From: Pholiota molesta
Lineage: Eukaryota; Basidiomycota; Agaricomycetes; Agaricales; Strophariaceae
Reading direction: 5' to 3'
DNA: 64,000 nucleotides
NCBI GenBank assembly: GCA_014925825.1
Contig: JACGCK010000018.1
Span: forward strand, 248,001-312,000
Shown: piece by piece, positions 1 through 12,080 of the stretch
Numbering within the stretch: position 1 is the stretch's first letter
Layout of the letters: each line of letters opens with the position of its first letter
Translations under genes and position numbers: made by a program
Notes under the pieces: generated by a model
The model's database searches: none
What the model saw: the letters and a program-made list of their open reading frames with translations, nothing else
What the model was told of the DNA's origin: nothing

Positions 1-910
1 CCACGGCACTTGATGGGCCCCGAGCGCCGTTCAACATCCAGATCGCACCGATAGGCTGAGAGCAAGGCAGGGTGGTCCATGCGCAGGTGGTCCATGCGCA
101 CCACGGCGCGCGGAAACTAAGCAGCAACAGCGATAGCATGCCAGCAGCACCACAGCGACATACACCACGGCACTCGATGAGCCGGCCAGCGCCGTTCAGG
201 CTGAGAGCGAGTCAGCGTGGTCCATGTGCACCATGGCGCGCAGAAACCAGGGTAGAATGGGTATGGACAAGTTGAAGTTGAGTTGAAGTTGATGGAAAAC
301 GGAGTTCGTCAATCCGAGGGCAGTCACATCACATGAATTTGCTAACGCGCGTCGCGTAACACCACCAGCGAAGTTCGAGAACGTTGAGCACTGCTGGGCA
401 GAAGTGGGTATGGGAAGTCGCGTGTTTAGGATCTGCTCAGATAATTCCTTCCTCCAATACCGCACCTGCTGGTCCATGGAAGTACGTGCGCGTTGATAAG
501 TATTTAATTTAAATTGAGGGTGTCTTCTCGACTTGGGTGTACACTACGTCTCCGTGGGGGATAATTGAAGCTTGAGGCCTCGAGGAGCGGACGTAAGTAA
601 CTTAGCTGTGTCCTTCTATGGTAATCACCGTAATATTATCCTACCATAGATAAGTACATACCCTCTGAAGGAACTGAAGAGTGTCTACGTGATCCACGCC
701 ATAAACGCACCGAAGCTTTTGAATTGCTTCACGCTTCCAGAACTCGAAGCCCACTGGCCAAGTCCAGCTTTTCATCTAATTATTCGACACAATTAATAGA
801 TTAGAACACAGATTCCATGAGGCAATAGTTGAGAAAGCGGAGGGGATAACAATACAGGATGTAATTATCAATATCAAAAGGCAACAGATGGAAAATGGGT
901 ATAAGATAAC
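1..910. other. Non-coding left edge with an imperfect direct repeat
   Basis: I see no supportable gene. Two imperfect direct copies of a GC-rich stretch lie at about 1-118 and 171-248. Both contain GAGCGCCGTTCA or a close variant, then GGCTGAGAGC, then GTGGTCCATG. The rest, including an AT-rich patch at 600-900, is probably the 3' flank of the reductase gene that ends at 925. Other reading frames here are short and show no family resemblance. Confidence 0.5.
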
Positions 911-924
911 GCAGCATAATGGTA

Positions 925-2249
925 TCATGTAAAGAATCCTTTTTGCTGCAGGTATTGCTCATGTTCCTCTAGGTGTGCTTCAACTCGTTTATCCACTGAT
1001 GAGCGCCATACAGGGACAGCGATCTTCACAAAATATTAGTGAGCTCCCCCGCGGCACAAAGTGAGGGAAGAAATGAACGCACAAAAGCTACCATATCAAA
1101 GAGCGCGTCCAAAAGCCAATTGTTTCTCTGGGCAGCCCCACGCGTGCCGGCACTAAACAGACTCGTAATAACATCGCCCGTAATATGTGCATGTCCCTTT
1201 ACCACCCCTAAGCGGCGTCAGCATCAGTCGGTATATTCAAAATTCAACAAGTATAACCCATATACCTTTATAGAGCACCTGTGCGGCCTGCTCGGCCGTG
1301 GTACCCTCATCTGTGCTCTCAATTTTCTTTACAATATCCGGCTTCGTCTTGTTCTCTTCGTCATACCCAGGCGTATACATTGTCGCCGGGAAGTAGACGT
1401 GAACGTCGATTCCATAGAGCATCAACTCAGAGTGCAGTGTATCCGCCAGTCCTATACGCAGATTTCAAATTAATAGTTGTACGACAGAGCCCTTCGCTCA
1501 GGCGGCTGACCTCGTAATGCATGTTTCCCCGGGGAATATGATGCAAAGCCCAGGAAGGACATGTAACCGAGAGTAGATGAAATGAGGACAATCTTAGCGC
1601 CCTTCTTCCGCTCTTTCGCCATTTTCTTCGCCGCAGCCTACGTTGTCCAAACCGTCAACGCAGTCTTTACAACAGAAGATAGGAAACACGCACCCAGCTG
1701 GTCCATGCCTGCACCCAATATGCGTTCGACATGCCCTCCATCAAATCCCTCTCCTCCATCTCAACAAAGAACATCGGCTTAGAGCTGCCTGCGCACGTAA
1801 ACACTGCGTCAGGCGACTCGCCTTCATATGGCTCGCACACCGCATCGAGAGCTACGGTCGCGTCGGATCCCGATCCCAGTGCGTATGAGTATACATAGAA
1901 CCTTTGAGCTGGCGATACGCGTAGTTTCTATGTATGAGTGTATGTAAATAACTAGAAAGCTCGAGATTGCAGGCTTATTCACCTCAAGCGACTCGAGCGC
2001 TTCATCCAATTTCTTCTGGTTTCGCGCGACGATGGAAATGTTTGCACCCTTCTGTACGAGGATATGCGCTAGAGAGAGCCCCAGACCAGAGCTGCCGCCC
2101 GTAATGTAGATGTGCTGGCACCACGAACAAACCATTCGGTCAGCTACTCCTAGACAGCGTGGGACCAGAACAGGCTGTACAGCATAGCATGCACAGCGCT
2201 CACTCACCTTCCCATCGGGATTCCACTTCTTGGAGAACAGCCCAAACAT
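925..2249 (-). CDS. TSC10: 3-ketodihydrosphingosine reductase (KDSR/TSC10 family)
   Basis: Predicted to reduce 3-ketodihydrosphingosine to dihydrosphingosine with NADPH, the second step of sphingolipid synthesis at the endoplasmic reticulum. Seven exons on the minus strand (2249-2208, 2114-1983, 1927-1694, 1637-1511, 1451-1266, 1207-1083, 1023-925) splice in frame with GT-AG borders to about 314 residues. The short-chain dehydrogenase nucleotide motif TGGSSGLG lies at residues 19-26. The catalytic YSPGK (Tyr170, Lys174) follows ISSTLGYMSFLG. Family signatures FTCAGSSKPMFFVE and YWVQAW are present. A hydrophobic stretch near the C-terminus (LLDALFDMVAFIAVPVW) fits membrane association. The start at 2249 gives MFGLFSKKWNPDGK; many relatives have an extra N-terminal membrane anchor, so an upstream exon is possible. 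No defect is seen. This is an ordinary host gene. Confidence 0.92.
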
Positions 2250-2742
2250 GAGGTGTGAGGACAGCAATGTAGGTCCAGGCAAGAACAGATGTCGACTGTG
2301 GGGAGTTCCGGAGTTGGGGTTCCATGGTCATTTAAGATAATATTATGAGTTCCCACCTACTTATTTTTGGAAATATGAATTCCAGAAATTGCACTGGAAC
2401 GTCTGGAATAAGAATCCTGTGTTCGCAGATCATATCAAATTGTGATAGAAGTGATCGGGAAGTTTTCAAGGCACTTTAGCTTCATCTAATGTTGTATCCG
2501 AATCCTCACTAGTGAAAGATTCCAACATTTTTCCACCATCGCCAATTGTCATCGCCAAATTGTACATGTAGGGCGAATTATCTTAGCTCATAAACACTCG
2601 TACATACATGTTATATGGTTCAAAACAAGAGATATCAACCTCATGACTCGCCTAGTAAACACGGGCGCTTGTCTGTTTTTTGCGGCTAATTTCTGGATAC
2701 AATCGCGAGCTGTTTGTGAAGGCATGCATCATAACTTTCAGG

Positions 2743-4240
2743 TCAAGGCTGTGAGAGATCAAGGCGGTCATTCTGCAGCTGTAAATTCGATGTTGATAAA
2801 TATTGGATGATTTGGATCAATTTATCCAAGCAACTGCTCGCCTTAGGTTCTTCCATTGTAATATTTTTCCCCTGTGTTGTTTCAAACAGTTGTGTGCTCC
2901 GCGAATAGTTGGCCGACCGCGTAATATTGAATTCGATAGCACCGGAGTCTTGAGAATACGGCAAAGGAATAGGCGTAGCTTGATTGGGACCTCGCCAGGT
3001 CATGGATTCCGAATCCGATACGCTTCCAAGCTTCATCCGGCTATTCAGTACCGCCAGCATCGTTGTTGAGTATAGTTTAGCCTGTGCGGACAGGGTGACC
3101 TGATAATAAGTGGTATTTTGAAGAGGGGGGATGAAAGACAGAGCTAATGTCAGGGTAGAGACAGAGGCTGCCAAAAAATCGAACTTGAGTACTAAGTATG
3201 AACCATAGAAAGGCGAGGCCTAGCCTGTCAACGTTCCCGTCTCAATTGTTATTCGAATTATCTTGGAAAGTAGAGCTTGAGTTCGGGAAAATATTCCGAG
3301 TTCGTCGTGCGAGTATCTGCGTAACTTTTACAAAGTTATTGGCTCAAAAGGTGGTGTAATCCTCCGATATCGGTAGTACGTACATAGTAGCACATGCAGA
3401 TTGCTATTGCCACATCGCAGACAGAGCCTATTCCTCCCCACAGCTAAAGTAACAGCGTCAACATCGGGAATTAGCACTTTAAAATTCTTGATAGCGCTCA
3501 CAGCAAGCATGGCAAATGTCATTACTTCATCTGCCTCTAAGTTGCTGAATCGCTTTGCCCGTTTGGTGTTAACTGCAGAGGCCAAAGCTCCTGCAAATGA
3601 TGCGAGAGACATCTACGGAGAACATCTATTATGTCAAGCCCAAAAATCTGAGTATTGAAACGCACGAGTATAATAAAAGCTGGCATTGTCCTCTTTCCCG
3701 AGATGACGACAATTCGGTAAGCATAAAACCATTGAACAAGAAGCCCCACTGTGATATCGGTAATTCTCAGTAAGTCAATAATTGTCAGAATGATTATGCT
3801 CACCGAGGCCTCCTATACAGCATACAGAGAGCCACGTCGTCCCAATTTGATCCAGAGGTTCTAAATTTCCAAAACCACTGGCCAACATTGACCAGATTGT
3901 TTCGGTCAGCATTAATGTTTGGGTCATTTCCAAGAGATAGACGCCGAAGACTAATATCTTGAGTATGTTTCTGTCATGTGCGAATGCTTGGAAGTAGAGG
4001 TCTTTGAAATAGGTTATTCCATGCTTTTCCTAAGTTAAAGACAACTATTAAGAGGTGGATGTTACCTACAAACTTGAATGGATAGAACACCGAATAAGGC
4101 CCAATTTACGACGATGACAACAAACTATTTCCAAGGTTAAGCATTACTTGAAATTCGAAGCATTGAAAAAAGCGTACCGGAGGGCCCGTGCTGCAAGATC
4201 GTGGACTAAAGGTTAATATATGATGTTTTACAGGACAGCA
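2743..4240 (-). CDS. DUF6534-type multi-pass membrane protein
   Basis: Resembles the agaricomycete integral membrane family DUF6534, whose function is unknown. Recognisable pieces occur in family order on the minus strand: NWALFGVLSIQV (near 4100), TYFKDLYFQ then a helix ending TIWSMLASGFGN (near 4000-3840), LLVQWFYAYRI (near 3740), SLASFAGALAS (near 3600), CDVAIAICMCYYVR (near 3410), RITIETGTL (near 3240), and AKLYSTTMLAVLNSR near 3050, followed by a polar cytoplasmic tail ending at 2743. Several introns separate them. I could not settle the first exon or every junction, and one junction near 3230 lacks an obvious GT donor, so the upper limit is approximate and damage cannot be excluded. Confidence 0.72.
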
Positions 4241-4259
4241 ATCGACGATTGACCTACAG

Positions 4260-7220
4260 AGCGGTAATACTTGTCTCATTCGAAATCAACGACATACCAA
4301 GTGACTATCAATCGGGATGTTCTATGGGAACTTCGATATGGCACCTACTTATCACAAATCAAGCGATGTTTTATACCATCGATTCTCATGCAGCGACGAA
4401 TATAGACGAGAAAAAAATGTCGATCACACACAGATCACTAGGAGATCACATATCTGTCGGATGATGCACCCACAGAAATGGTGTGCTAACCATAGGCCTC
4501 AGACTTCGGAACTGTCTCGATCGATGTTGATAAGGACAGCTTTTTATAACGTGGAGCTTTGCCGAAGAATTATGGGCGTCTAAGAAAAGATACGCGTTAC
4601 ACGTCTCTCTCACGTTGCTATATATGCCGCAGATATTGAATTCAATGATCATCAGACAAAATTAGTGGAAATCGAGGGTTCGAGTTTTGAGTACAAAATA
4701 GCTGGCTGATCATTTGCAAGAAACACTGATATCGGCGGGAGAGCCCAGCCACATGCCGGTCCATCTAAACTTACCACACGAGTTCAAACGTTCGAACTTC
4801 ACCGTCTACTTAGAGGATACAATTTTTTCAAACAAAATAGATATCAGACGCATCAATTGAAAACTCAGCACTGCCATGGTTGGTTTGATCATGATTATTT
4901 CATTCGTATTGGTCATCAGTCAAGGCATTCGCCTGCCACTACTCAGCTGGGGCAGTACAGGAAATACGCTCCCTCGCGTTATCCAAGCAGCGAAACGCGA
5001 GCCGCGACCCCGATGCACCGATCTCATCAGCGTTGGCGTTTGCAAAGAGGTAGTACGCGGAAATACGTATGCGCAGTTATCCGCAAGCTTCGCCTACCAA
5101 TGGCTCCCCCTCGATTCGAAGAAGACGCCAGCAAGTTCGGGAAAAATTATCCGTTGAGACTTTAAACGAACTGTGGCGGAATGGTAGAGTGAGTCCCATT
5201 TTGTGCCAATCTCTTCGTCAGCCTAACGATCTAACTGAAGGAAGTACACTTGCAATGGAGAAGAGGTATCCTGAGGAGACATACGTTGAACCGTGATCAA
5301 AGGCAAGTTTGGGAACAGCAGCCATTTCAGGACATACTCTCAGGGAGTTCGAAGGAAACTTATGAGGAACAAATGCTCCCGCCAAGTGAAGTTCATGACT
5401 AGTAGCGAGAGTGAGCGAGCCACAAAATTGATATACTCGTGGGGCGGAAGCAGGGGTATTGAACAGCGCAAAAGGCCACAAAACGTGCAAAAGATGGCGC
5501 AGAAGCGTTGATTGGTTCATCAAAGTGAAATGCGTCGAACGTAGCCATGCGCGCTATGCTCCCCACAATCATTTGCGAAAGTGAAAGGAAAGCAGCGTTT
5601 ACATAACACGGCCACAGAAGCTGTGTCCCGAGAAAGTAGCCGTAGCGTTCGAAAGATTGCAGAGGGTCCAGGCAAATGGTTCTGAGAGCTTGAGCCTGGA
5701 TCTGGACCGCAAGTGGTGTATTCCTCAGAAGGGGCCATAAAAGTTGCAGAAGGGCAGTGGGAGGATGGTGTTGTGGTTGTGGATGAGTCTGAGATCAGAG
5801 ATGTGTCGGAGGATGTCGGGCGTATCGAAAACAGCTTCGGCAATTTCCGCACTTGAATCCCGCACAGACCATGCCATCATTGCGGATGACTTGTGTCCAG
5901 CTTGCGTCTCTCTCTCAAGAATTGTCTATTTCAGTCTGGCGGGACACCGTTGCTCATGAGTCCAACGTCTCGCCTTCGTATATGGGCTCTACAATGCGTA
6001 CCCCAGGCCTAGCTCGATGATCCTTAGCTTGGTGGAACTGGACAGCTGGAACCCTCTAAACTCCTTGTGGTACGCGTATTTCAACGCGGTCATCGCTATG
6101 CTGCTGCTGGTATTCTGCTAATGGCGCTGTTTATAGGCCTGGAAGCTTGAAGCTTTAAGCTTGAGTAATATACCGTCGAACATGCTCCCGCAAATATCCA
6201 CATTTTACTCACACACAGCGCCTTCATCCGTCTGCAGATGCCATTCTGAATCGCACCTCGCACCATCCTCGCTACTGCCTGCCGAATGGCTCTGCGCCTA
6301 TAGGAGGATCTACAACGTGTGTCATTCTCTGTAAGTTATCAACCTGATGTATTGAATTGGCGTGACTGACCATTTTATCAAGAATTCAGTGACACAGGAC
6401 ACCTTTCAGTGGGCGCTTATCAGCTTCAAGCCACCTTGTTGCGGAGCTGAGGTGCGTTATACAGGTCTGTTTGTTCGGCCTTTGGGATCCAATGATGATG
6501 AAACAACCGCGCCGCAGATGACGCGAGATAGAGAGAGAGAGACAGTAGAGGGACAGTATCTTGCGCCGCGGCCCTCTGCCTCGCCAGTATGCTCCCGCAA
6601 TACTCGAATATATTGTAGAAATTTTTGACCCCCCGCCCAAGCGTTCATCGATGATATGATCTCCCTTTTCGCTTCAATCCTGCATCGCGTTCGGCGGCGA
6701 GCGATACTTCCGATGTTTCGGGGTGTACCGAGAATCGATGGGATCGATGAGATCGACAACATGCGACCTCAACCAGGGCATTCAAGCCAGTGGGAAGACC
6801 ATTGGCTTCACCGGCGTGTGGGGGAAATTCCGGTGGCGATTCGGGGAAACTGAGCCCTGTCTGGCTCAAGTGGCCCATCGTTCACGTCGGCTGTACCAAG
6901 GCTGTACCGTAGATGTTGAATCTCAATAGGTAAACGACGTAAACATACATACTAAGTAGTAGTAGGGGCGTATCAAAATTCACAATAATAAACGCAGAAG
7001 AGACACAGATTGAAATCGTCTATAACAAATTTACATAACCCAATCTACGCACAGTATAAGTATCGGGAAGGCGTGCAAATGGCATAAAGGCTTGATAAAG
7101 GCAGGGCATCGACTCGATGGCAATGGCGATCACCGCAGCTCCGGCAGATCGGGCCGCGATAAAAAAAAGTCACTATCATCGATAGCTTTCCATCCGATCC
7201 ACCCCAGTCCACCACCGGCC
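4260..7220. other. Stretch without a supportable gene
   Basis: Short open frames exist on both strands but none joins into a convincing model. On the minus strand around 5880-5720 there is a short frame (MMAWSVRDSSAEIAEAVF), and on the plus strand around 6590 one reads AILEYIVEIFDP. Both vaguely recall F-box N-termini of agaricomycetes, which I treat as unproven. A GA-rich simple repeat lies near 6527-6542. A frame at 4876-5157 starts with a hydrophobic stretch (GLIMIISFVLVISQG) that could be a signal anchor. Confidence 0.4.
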
Positions 7221-7525
7221 CTTCCTACATGGCTGCGATACTGAAGAAAATACATTTGCCGATGGACTCTCCATGCCCACCTACAATGGGGGTGGACCTA
7301 TCCCCAGGCCAGTTGAATCTGCTATCAACGCAAACAAGACGTTGTAAGTGCCTTTGTTTAATACGACGATGTTCAGCTGCACTCACGTCGTCGTGAGAAT
7401 CGTGTTGGTGGGGATCGTTGGCGTGGGGTCGTATACCTGCACGGGCGTGTACTCGACGGGTTTCGCAGGCACGCATTTGGGCTCCTCCTCGACGGCTGGT
7501 GGTGCCTCGTTGTCGGGGCGTGGCG

Positions 7526-9201
7526 TTATGGCCGTGGGGGCACGCGGCGGCTTCCGCTTGGGAAGCGAGGAATCTGCTGCGATGCGCGTGAGATTCGATC
7601 TGAAGGTGATGGATAATGATAACTCTCACCTGCTTTCCGCTGCTTCGTCCTCTTTGTGGCTGCCTCCTTTTCGCCCGACCGCGCGCCTCCTGGACTGGGC
7701 CGCGCGTCCTGCTTCGCGGGACGGCCTGATCTGCGGGTTAGATTGCAGAAATCGTAGCAGTTTTATGGCTTACCTCGTTTGGCTGGCCTGACGGGCTCCG
7801 TAACGGTGGGGAGAGCATCGGGTACGTCGTCGACCATTCTTCTCTTCCCCTTCCCCTTGCTGTTGTTGGGCGCGGACGCCTCGGCCTCCGGGTTCATGAC
7901 CTCCCTATGTCAATATACTCTATCAGCGACGGGCTTCTCTCAAGAGACGATTGGAACACAAATACCGTTGGCGCAATTGGCTCGGTGGGCTATCCAGCCT
8001 CACTGCCAAAGCGTTGGATCGAGCGGATGTGCTCGGTCCAGCGATTGGGTCGGCTTCTATTCTGTGACTTACAATCGCCTCTTCGTGGAAGCGATTGTAT
8101 TGCTCGGTATTACCTTTGGCAGAAAATAAATTCATTCTTTAGCTTCCTATCATCGCCAATTCCACCGCTAACTCACTTTGCTCGACTATACTGGGTGAGG
8201 TGTCGAACAAGTTACCATGTGGTGCTTGGTGGGTATCGACATCGGTGACGGGCCGATGTTGATAAGTGGGTGTGGGCGTAAAGGCGCGAGTCGGACGAGG
8301 AACGGACGGGGCAGGTACCTGGTACAATGCCTGTCTGCGTCCGTTAAGAGGCTCGTCATGGGGCGAGAAGCTCTCCTCGACACTTGCGGCAGGCGAATGT
8401 GAGTGCGTTGCTCCGGATGCCCCCTGGTAATACTGCATGAGGCACTTCTGAAAGAATTCTGGGTCTATGATGATGTGCGTTTAGACATGTATCTGACGAT
8501 CAATTCGCAGAAAGACGATGACTTACCAGGATCGTCGAACACCACCTCCGTATCCATCAGGCTTCCTTCGAAGCCTCCGTCGAATGGTCGAGGATTGGGG
8601 TGGACGTACGCTGTAGGAGGTGCGTGTCATTAGTCTAGCTTTCAACCTAGAAAGACAATGACTTACTTTGAGGTGGAAATGCGACCGGTGCCGCCTCGTA
8701 ACGCGGGACCTCCAAACTCGGCGAGTGACCGTACCCCATCGACTGCGTGCAGAGGATGTCGTGATTGGGTTGGACATACGCTATAGGAGGCGCGTGCCAT
8801 TAGTCTAACTCTAAACCTAGAAAGACAATGACCTACTTTGGGACGCAAATGCGCCGGGTGCCGCCTCGTAACGCGGGACCTCCAAACTAGGCGAGCCCAT
8901 ACCAACCTTTTTATGAGAGCCGGAACGACATCTTCGACGCGCAGGGGCTACGATGTGGGTTCAGATAAGCATCTGACGATCAATTCGCAGAAAGACGACG
9001 ATCTACCTTCAGGACGGTCAGGATAGGTTTGGTCACTGAGTTGATGATCATTCAGGACGACTATATGAGGTGTGTGTCATTTTTCTAGCTCGCAACCTCA
9101 AAGGAGAATGACCTACAAGGGAGGGGCATATCCCAGCGCTGCTGCACAGATGGACGGGAGTTGGCGAAGAAGCTTGTGGACCATGCGGTGTTAGTATCCA
9201 T
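7526..9201 (-). CDS. Unknown protein of duplicated family A (copy 1), with AT-hook-like motif
   Basis: I do not recognise the family. Ten exons (9201-9117, 9060-9007, 8947-8837, 8780-8667, 8610-8527, 8464-8177, 8080-7966, 7904-7774, 7725-7630, 7599-7526) join with GT-AG borders and matching phases to about 383 residues, strong evidence of a real gene. The product is Pro/Ser-rich. Exon 3 ends in PSLEVPRYEAAPGAF and exon 4 repeats it as PSLEVPRYEAAPVAF, so exons were duplicated in tandem. Exons 4 and 5 begin with YVQPNH and YVHPNP. Near the C-terminus KGKGKRRMVDD is followed by KRGRPAKQ, an AT-hook-type minor-groove binding motif, then basic residues. A nuclear DNA-binding role is inference only. 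Its introns fall into repeated types shared with copy 2. It lacks the first exons seen in copy 2; the corresponding sequence at 9200-9330 is degenerate. Confidence 0.7.
8072..8097 (-). other. Hairpin overlapping a 3' splice site
   Basis: On the transcribed strand CAATCGCTTC, a CACGAA loop and GAGGCGATTG form a 10-bp stem with one G-T pair. The intron's AG lies in the loop/stem border, so folding of the transcript could mask the acceptor. The same hairpin occurs twice in copy 2 (23229-23254 and 23534-23559). Confidence 0.6.
8611..8666 (-). repeat. Type I intron repeat, unit 1 (56 bp)
   Basis: One of three introns of exactly 56 bp in this gene (8611-8666, 8781-8836, 9061-9116) that share GTAAGTCATTGTCTTTCTAG or close variants and a CACCTCCTAYAG-like 3' end. 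A 55-bp relative interrupts copy 2 at 24173-24227. The adjoining exons are related too, so tandem duplication of exon-intron modules explains most of it. Confidence 0.75.
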
Positions 9202-9949
9202 GTTTGCAGACAAAAGACGAGAGGGTGTTATGGAGTAGTAATTTTGCTACAGCCCCACGTACGACCTAGCGCTTTAATATAAGGGCAGTAGCACCCCAGC
9301 CTCATGGCAAAGCAACTATCGCTCCCGTTGTGCCACCCCCTAGGCGAACAAGTCATCTCTACGCATACAATGGAACGCGGCCACTCGTTATTCCCAAATG
9401 CAGCGCTCTTGCCCATCCGCAACACGACTATCAGCTGGCCCCTAGGTGCTTGATGTGCGCCGTGGTGCACACACATTGATCTGTGGGCGCAGCCCTTGTG
9501 TTGGGCCACATATCCTTATAATGGACTGGCCGTCGGGGGCTGTTGATTATAAAGAATCAGATCTTTTTCTAACGCCCAGGGTGCAAACTCCAAACATGGT
9601 TTGCGATTGTTCCACTATGTCGATGAGAGCAGCGAGGCTTGGGCGTGGTGCGCTTGCGTCTCCACCTGTCAGTACGCTTGCTCGTCTGATGCGACATGAG
9701 CATCTCCTTCGGGAAGTTCCAATACAAAGGCAAATCACGGATGACCATGAGTTATCCCTTGTTCTGCATCGGACTGTTCTCTTCTAGTTTACTGATTGTC
9801 ACACGTCCCGTACGTGTGGATGAATTTTCGTCCAAATTTCGTCTATCTCTCCTTCCAAGTTCACAAGTCGCCTCCGGCTACGAGCCATGTATAGCACACT
9901 ACACATCTACTCAAATATTCAATCTATAGAAATGTAACGTTGCCTTATC

Positions 9950-12080
9950 AGTGATAAACGGAAAATTTACCTCCCTCAGTACCGACTTCTACTTTGTGAA
10001 CCCAAATTTCTGGCCCAATAAACGCCCAGTTAGCGCCCGCCGCTTGCCCGCCGCGGTCTTTGGCCAAACTTCCCGGCCCGGGCTCGGCTACCTTTTCTTC
10101 CATGCACGCGTCTTCTTCCACATCCTAGGCCTCAACGTCAACATTCGACCCATCGCTGGGGCCATGACTGGACTCGGGTGCCCTCTGGCACGCGGCACAA
10201 GCTCAAACGGGGCTTGTGTCGTTCTGGGCTCTCATGCGCTGCGCTGCAGCCGCCAGGGGCTCTGATGACGCTTATCAGTGGCCAGACGATGGGCACGGAT
10301 CGACGCGGACCAAAAGCACCCCGCAGGTGAGTCCTACTTCAACGAACGACTTGAGCTCACGCCTGGGCGCGTCGTTTGTTACCTTACTATTGTTCGAAAT
10401 ACTGACCAAATCTTGCCCCCTCCCCAAGGATCTGGATGGATGGTCAGGGCAGCGACACCATAATGGTAGGTCGATCTCGCTCTTCAACTATGCCAAATGT
10501 GCCATCACTTATCTCCCCCTTCCCTCCCACATTTCTATATTTTGACCATCCGCCTTCACTGTGTAGTGACGCGTGAAGCTTTGAAGCTGAAGGAAATTGA
10601 GCACATGGAAATAGTGATTGGCTGGGGAAGATGGGGACGGCTGTGTGGCACTAAGAGTACGTCGCCTTTCACCTCGTACTTTCCTACTGACATTCAAACA
10701 TCGTCTATCTGTTCTTCCCGTACCCTTGCAGAGTATACCTCCATCTTACAACGGCCCTTTAATCCCGCAATCCACGATCGAAGGTGCTGGGCAAGCAAGA
10801 AGGCTTCGATACTGCTTCGATCGCGTATGGCCTTTGCTCTCTTGCTGCGCTGAACGTTCAACATCCATGGGCAGCCTTGAAAGGCGGTATATTGGGATGT
10901 GGCAGCGGCGGCGAGTTCGGGTTCGGTATCTAGTGTTATCACCTATCCCTTGCAGTTGTCATGCACAGCACCTCTTGTCCTCCCTCATGCGCATAAATGT
11001 ACGCTCATTTTACCATAGGCTGTCCGTATCCACATGGGCTCTCACCCGCACCATCCCACTCGGCGGTCGGAGATGCCATTCACATGCCTCGCGAGTCGGA
11101 ACCGTATCGCCGTGGAGTCGAGCTCATTGTTAACGCTTCACTGCGCTTCCACTTTCTGGATGGACAACCCGTCATCGATAGGAGGATGCGGAGCCGGAAC
11201 GTATGGTGTTCCATGTAAGTTAAGGAGCTCCTCTGTCCAATGGGCACTACTTACCGTTTATTAGAACGTGGTGAATACGCGAGAAGTCCTGCTCCTGGCG
11301 CACACCACACACCTTTTTAATTACCTTCCACATCTTCGTCATCGGTGGCGCTGGAACGTTCCCTGGAAAGGACTATTCGAGACACTGTGGGAGCGGCGCC
11401 ATGACGTTGATATCATATTCGTTCGCGCTTCTTGTGGTTGAACACAGTGAGCATGTTCGCTTTCGCATGACTGCTGATCTCGCTGATTTCTTAGCCTAGA
11501 TCCTCCTTGTTCGTTCGCTGACCGCAGGTCCTGAGGTCCACACTCGACAGCTTGACATTCGCCGACATCCCTACAGCCACGATCGGCAGCGCCACAGTCT
11601 TCCACTCATACTCACGCACACCCCGCGGGGCGCGATACACCCCACCGCTGCGAAGACCTGCAACGTCGGCCCCGGCCCATCGCTCCTTGATCGCGTGCCC
11701 AAAACAACGCTGGGCACCCCGCGGGTGCCGCTATCCCCCCCAACGTCAATACTAACGCTCGGCGTCGGGCTTGTCAGTCCTTCAGCACACGCGGCATGTA
11801 CTCCCTTGCCATACCATCTGCGCGTGCAAAGAACGCCGCATACAATGCAGCTTCTGAGGCGCGGAGATGCTTTGGGTGGGTGTCGGGCTCGGAAGTTGGC
11901 CTACATGTTGGACTTGAATGCAGCGGAAAAGGGAAGGGTGCACATATGGTGATGTATTTCGTTCCACATGATATCAGTAATACCTCGGGTGTTCTGATAT
12001 TCGAAAGGCATAGAGTTTTATCTAAAATATTCGGTTCCTGCTTCATCTGAGCTCTGGGTTGCGCTGTCGCTTCCGCAGAG
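9950..12080. repeat. Repeat block B, copy 1 (degenerate)
   Basis: Partly matches blocks at 20330-22170 and 34270-35510. A recurrent landmark encodes AIPSARAKNAAYNAAS-like peptide at 11803-11850, with counterparts LPSACARTAIYIAAS (near 20615), IPSAPAKSAALYAVS (near 21735) and LPPACTRDAVYNTVS (near 34470). A second stretch near 10760-10930 can encode AYGLCSLAALNVQHPW if a frame change is allowed. I do not know the parent family. Frames are broken in all copies, so I regard these as decayed gene or transposon copies. Confidence 0.5.
10075..10320 (+). repeat. Dispersed repeat with an inverted partner at 26745-26975
   Basis: The plus strand here contains ACGCGTCTTCTTCCACATCC, CTCAACGTCAACATTCGACC and GCACGCGGCACAAGCTC. 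The minus strand at 26975-26745 contains the same series in the same order with scattered changes. Both may be remnants of one repeat family. Peptides such as LNVNLRPITGPMAGL can be read from the second copy, but I do not recognise the product. Confidence 0.55.

Larger units (their letters stand above)
7220..9930. repeat. Segmental duplication block A, copy 1
   Basis: About 2.7 kb that recurs in direct orientation at about 22370-25070. Matching landmarks are CGGGATAAAAAAAGTC upstream of the gene's 3' end, the whole exon-intron pattern of the minus-strand gene, and the flank containing GTGGTGCGCTTGCGTCTCC (near 9650 and 24910). The two copies have diverged by substitutions and small indels, so the duplication is not very recent. 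Confidence 0.75.

Noticed and set aside
7340..7600. A longer C-terminus for family A copy 1 in a second frame (KPPRAPTAITPRPDNE)
   Set aside because: The frame looks protein-like and is partly conserved in copy 2, but the splice phase leads into another frame that ends at 7526 in copy 1 and at 22641 in copy 2.
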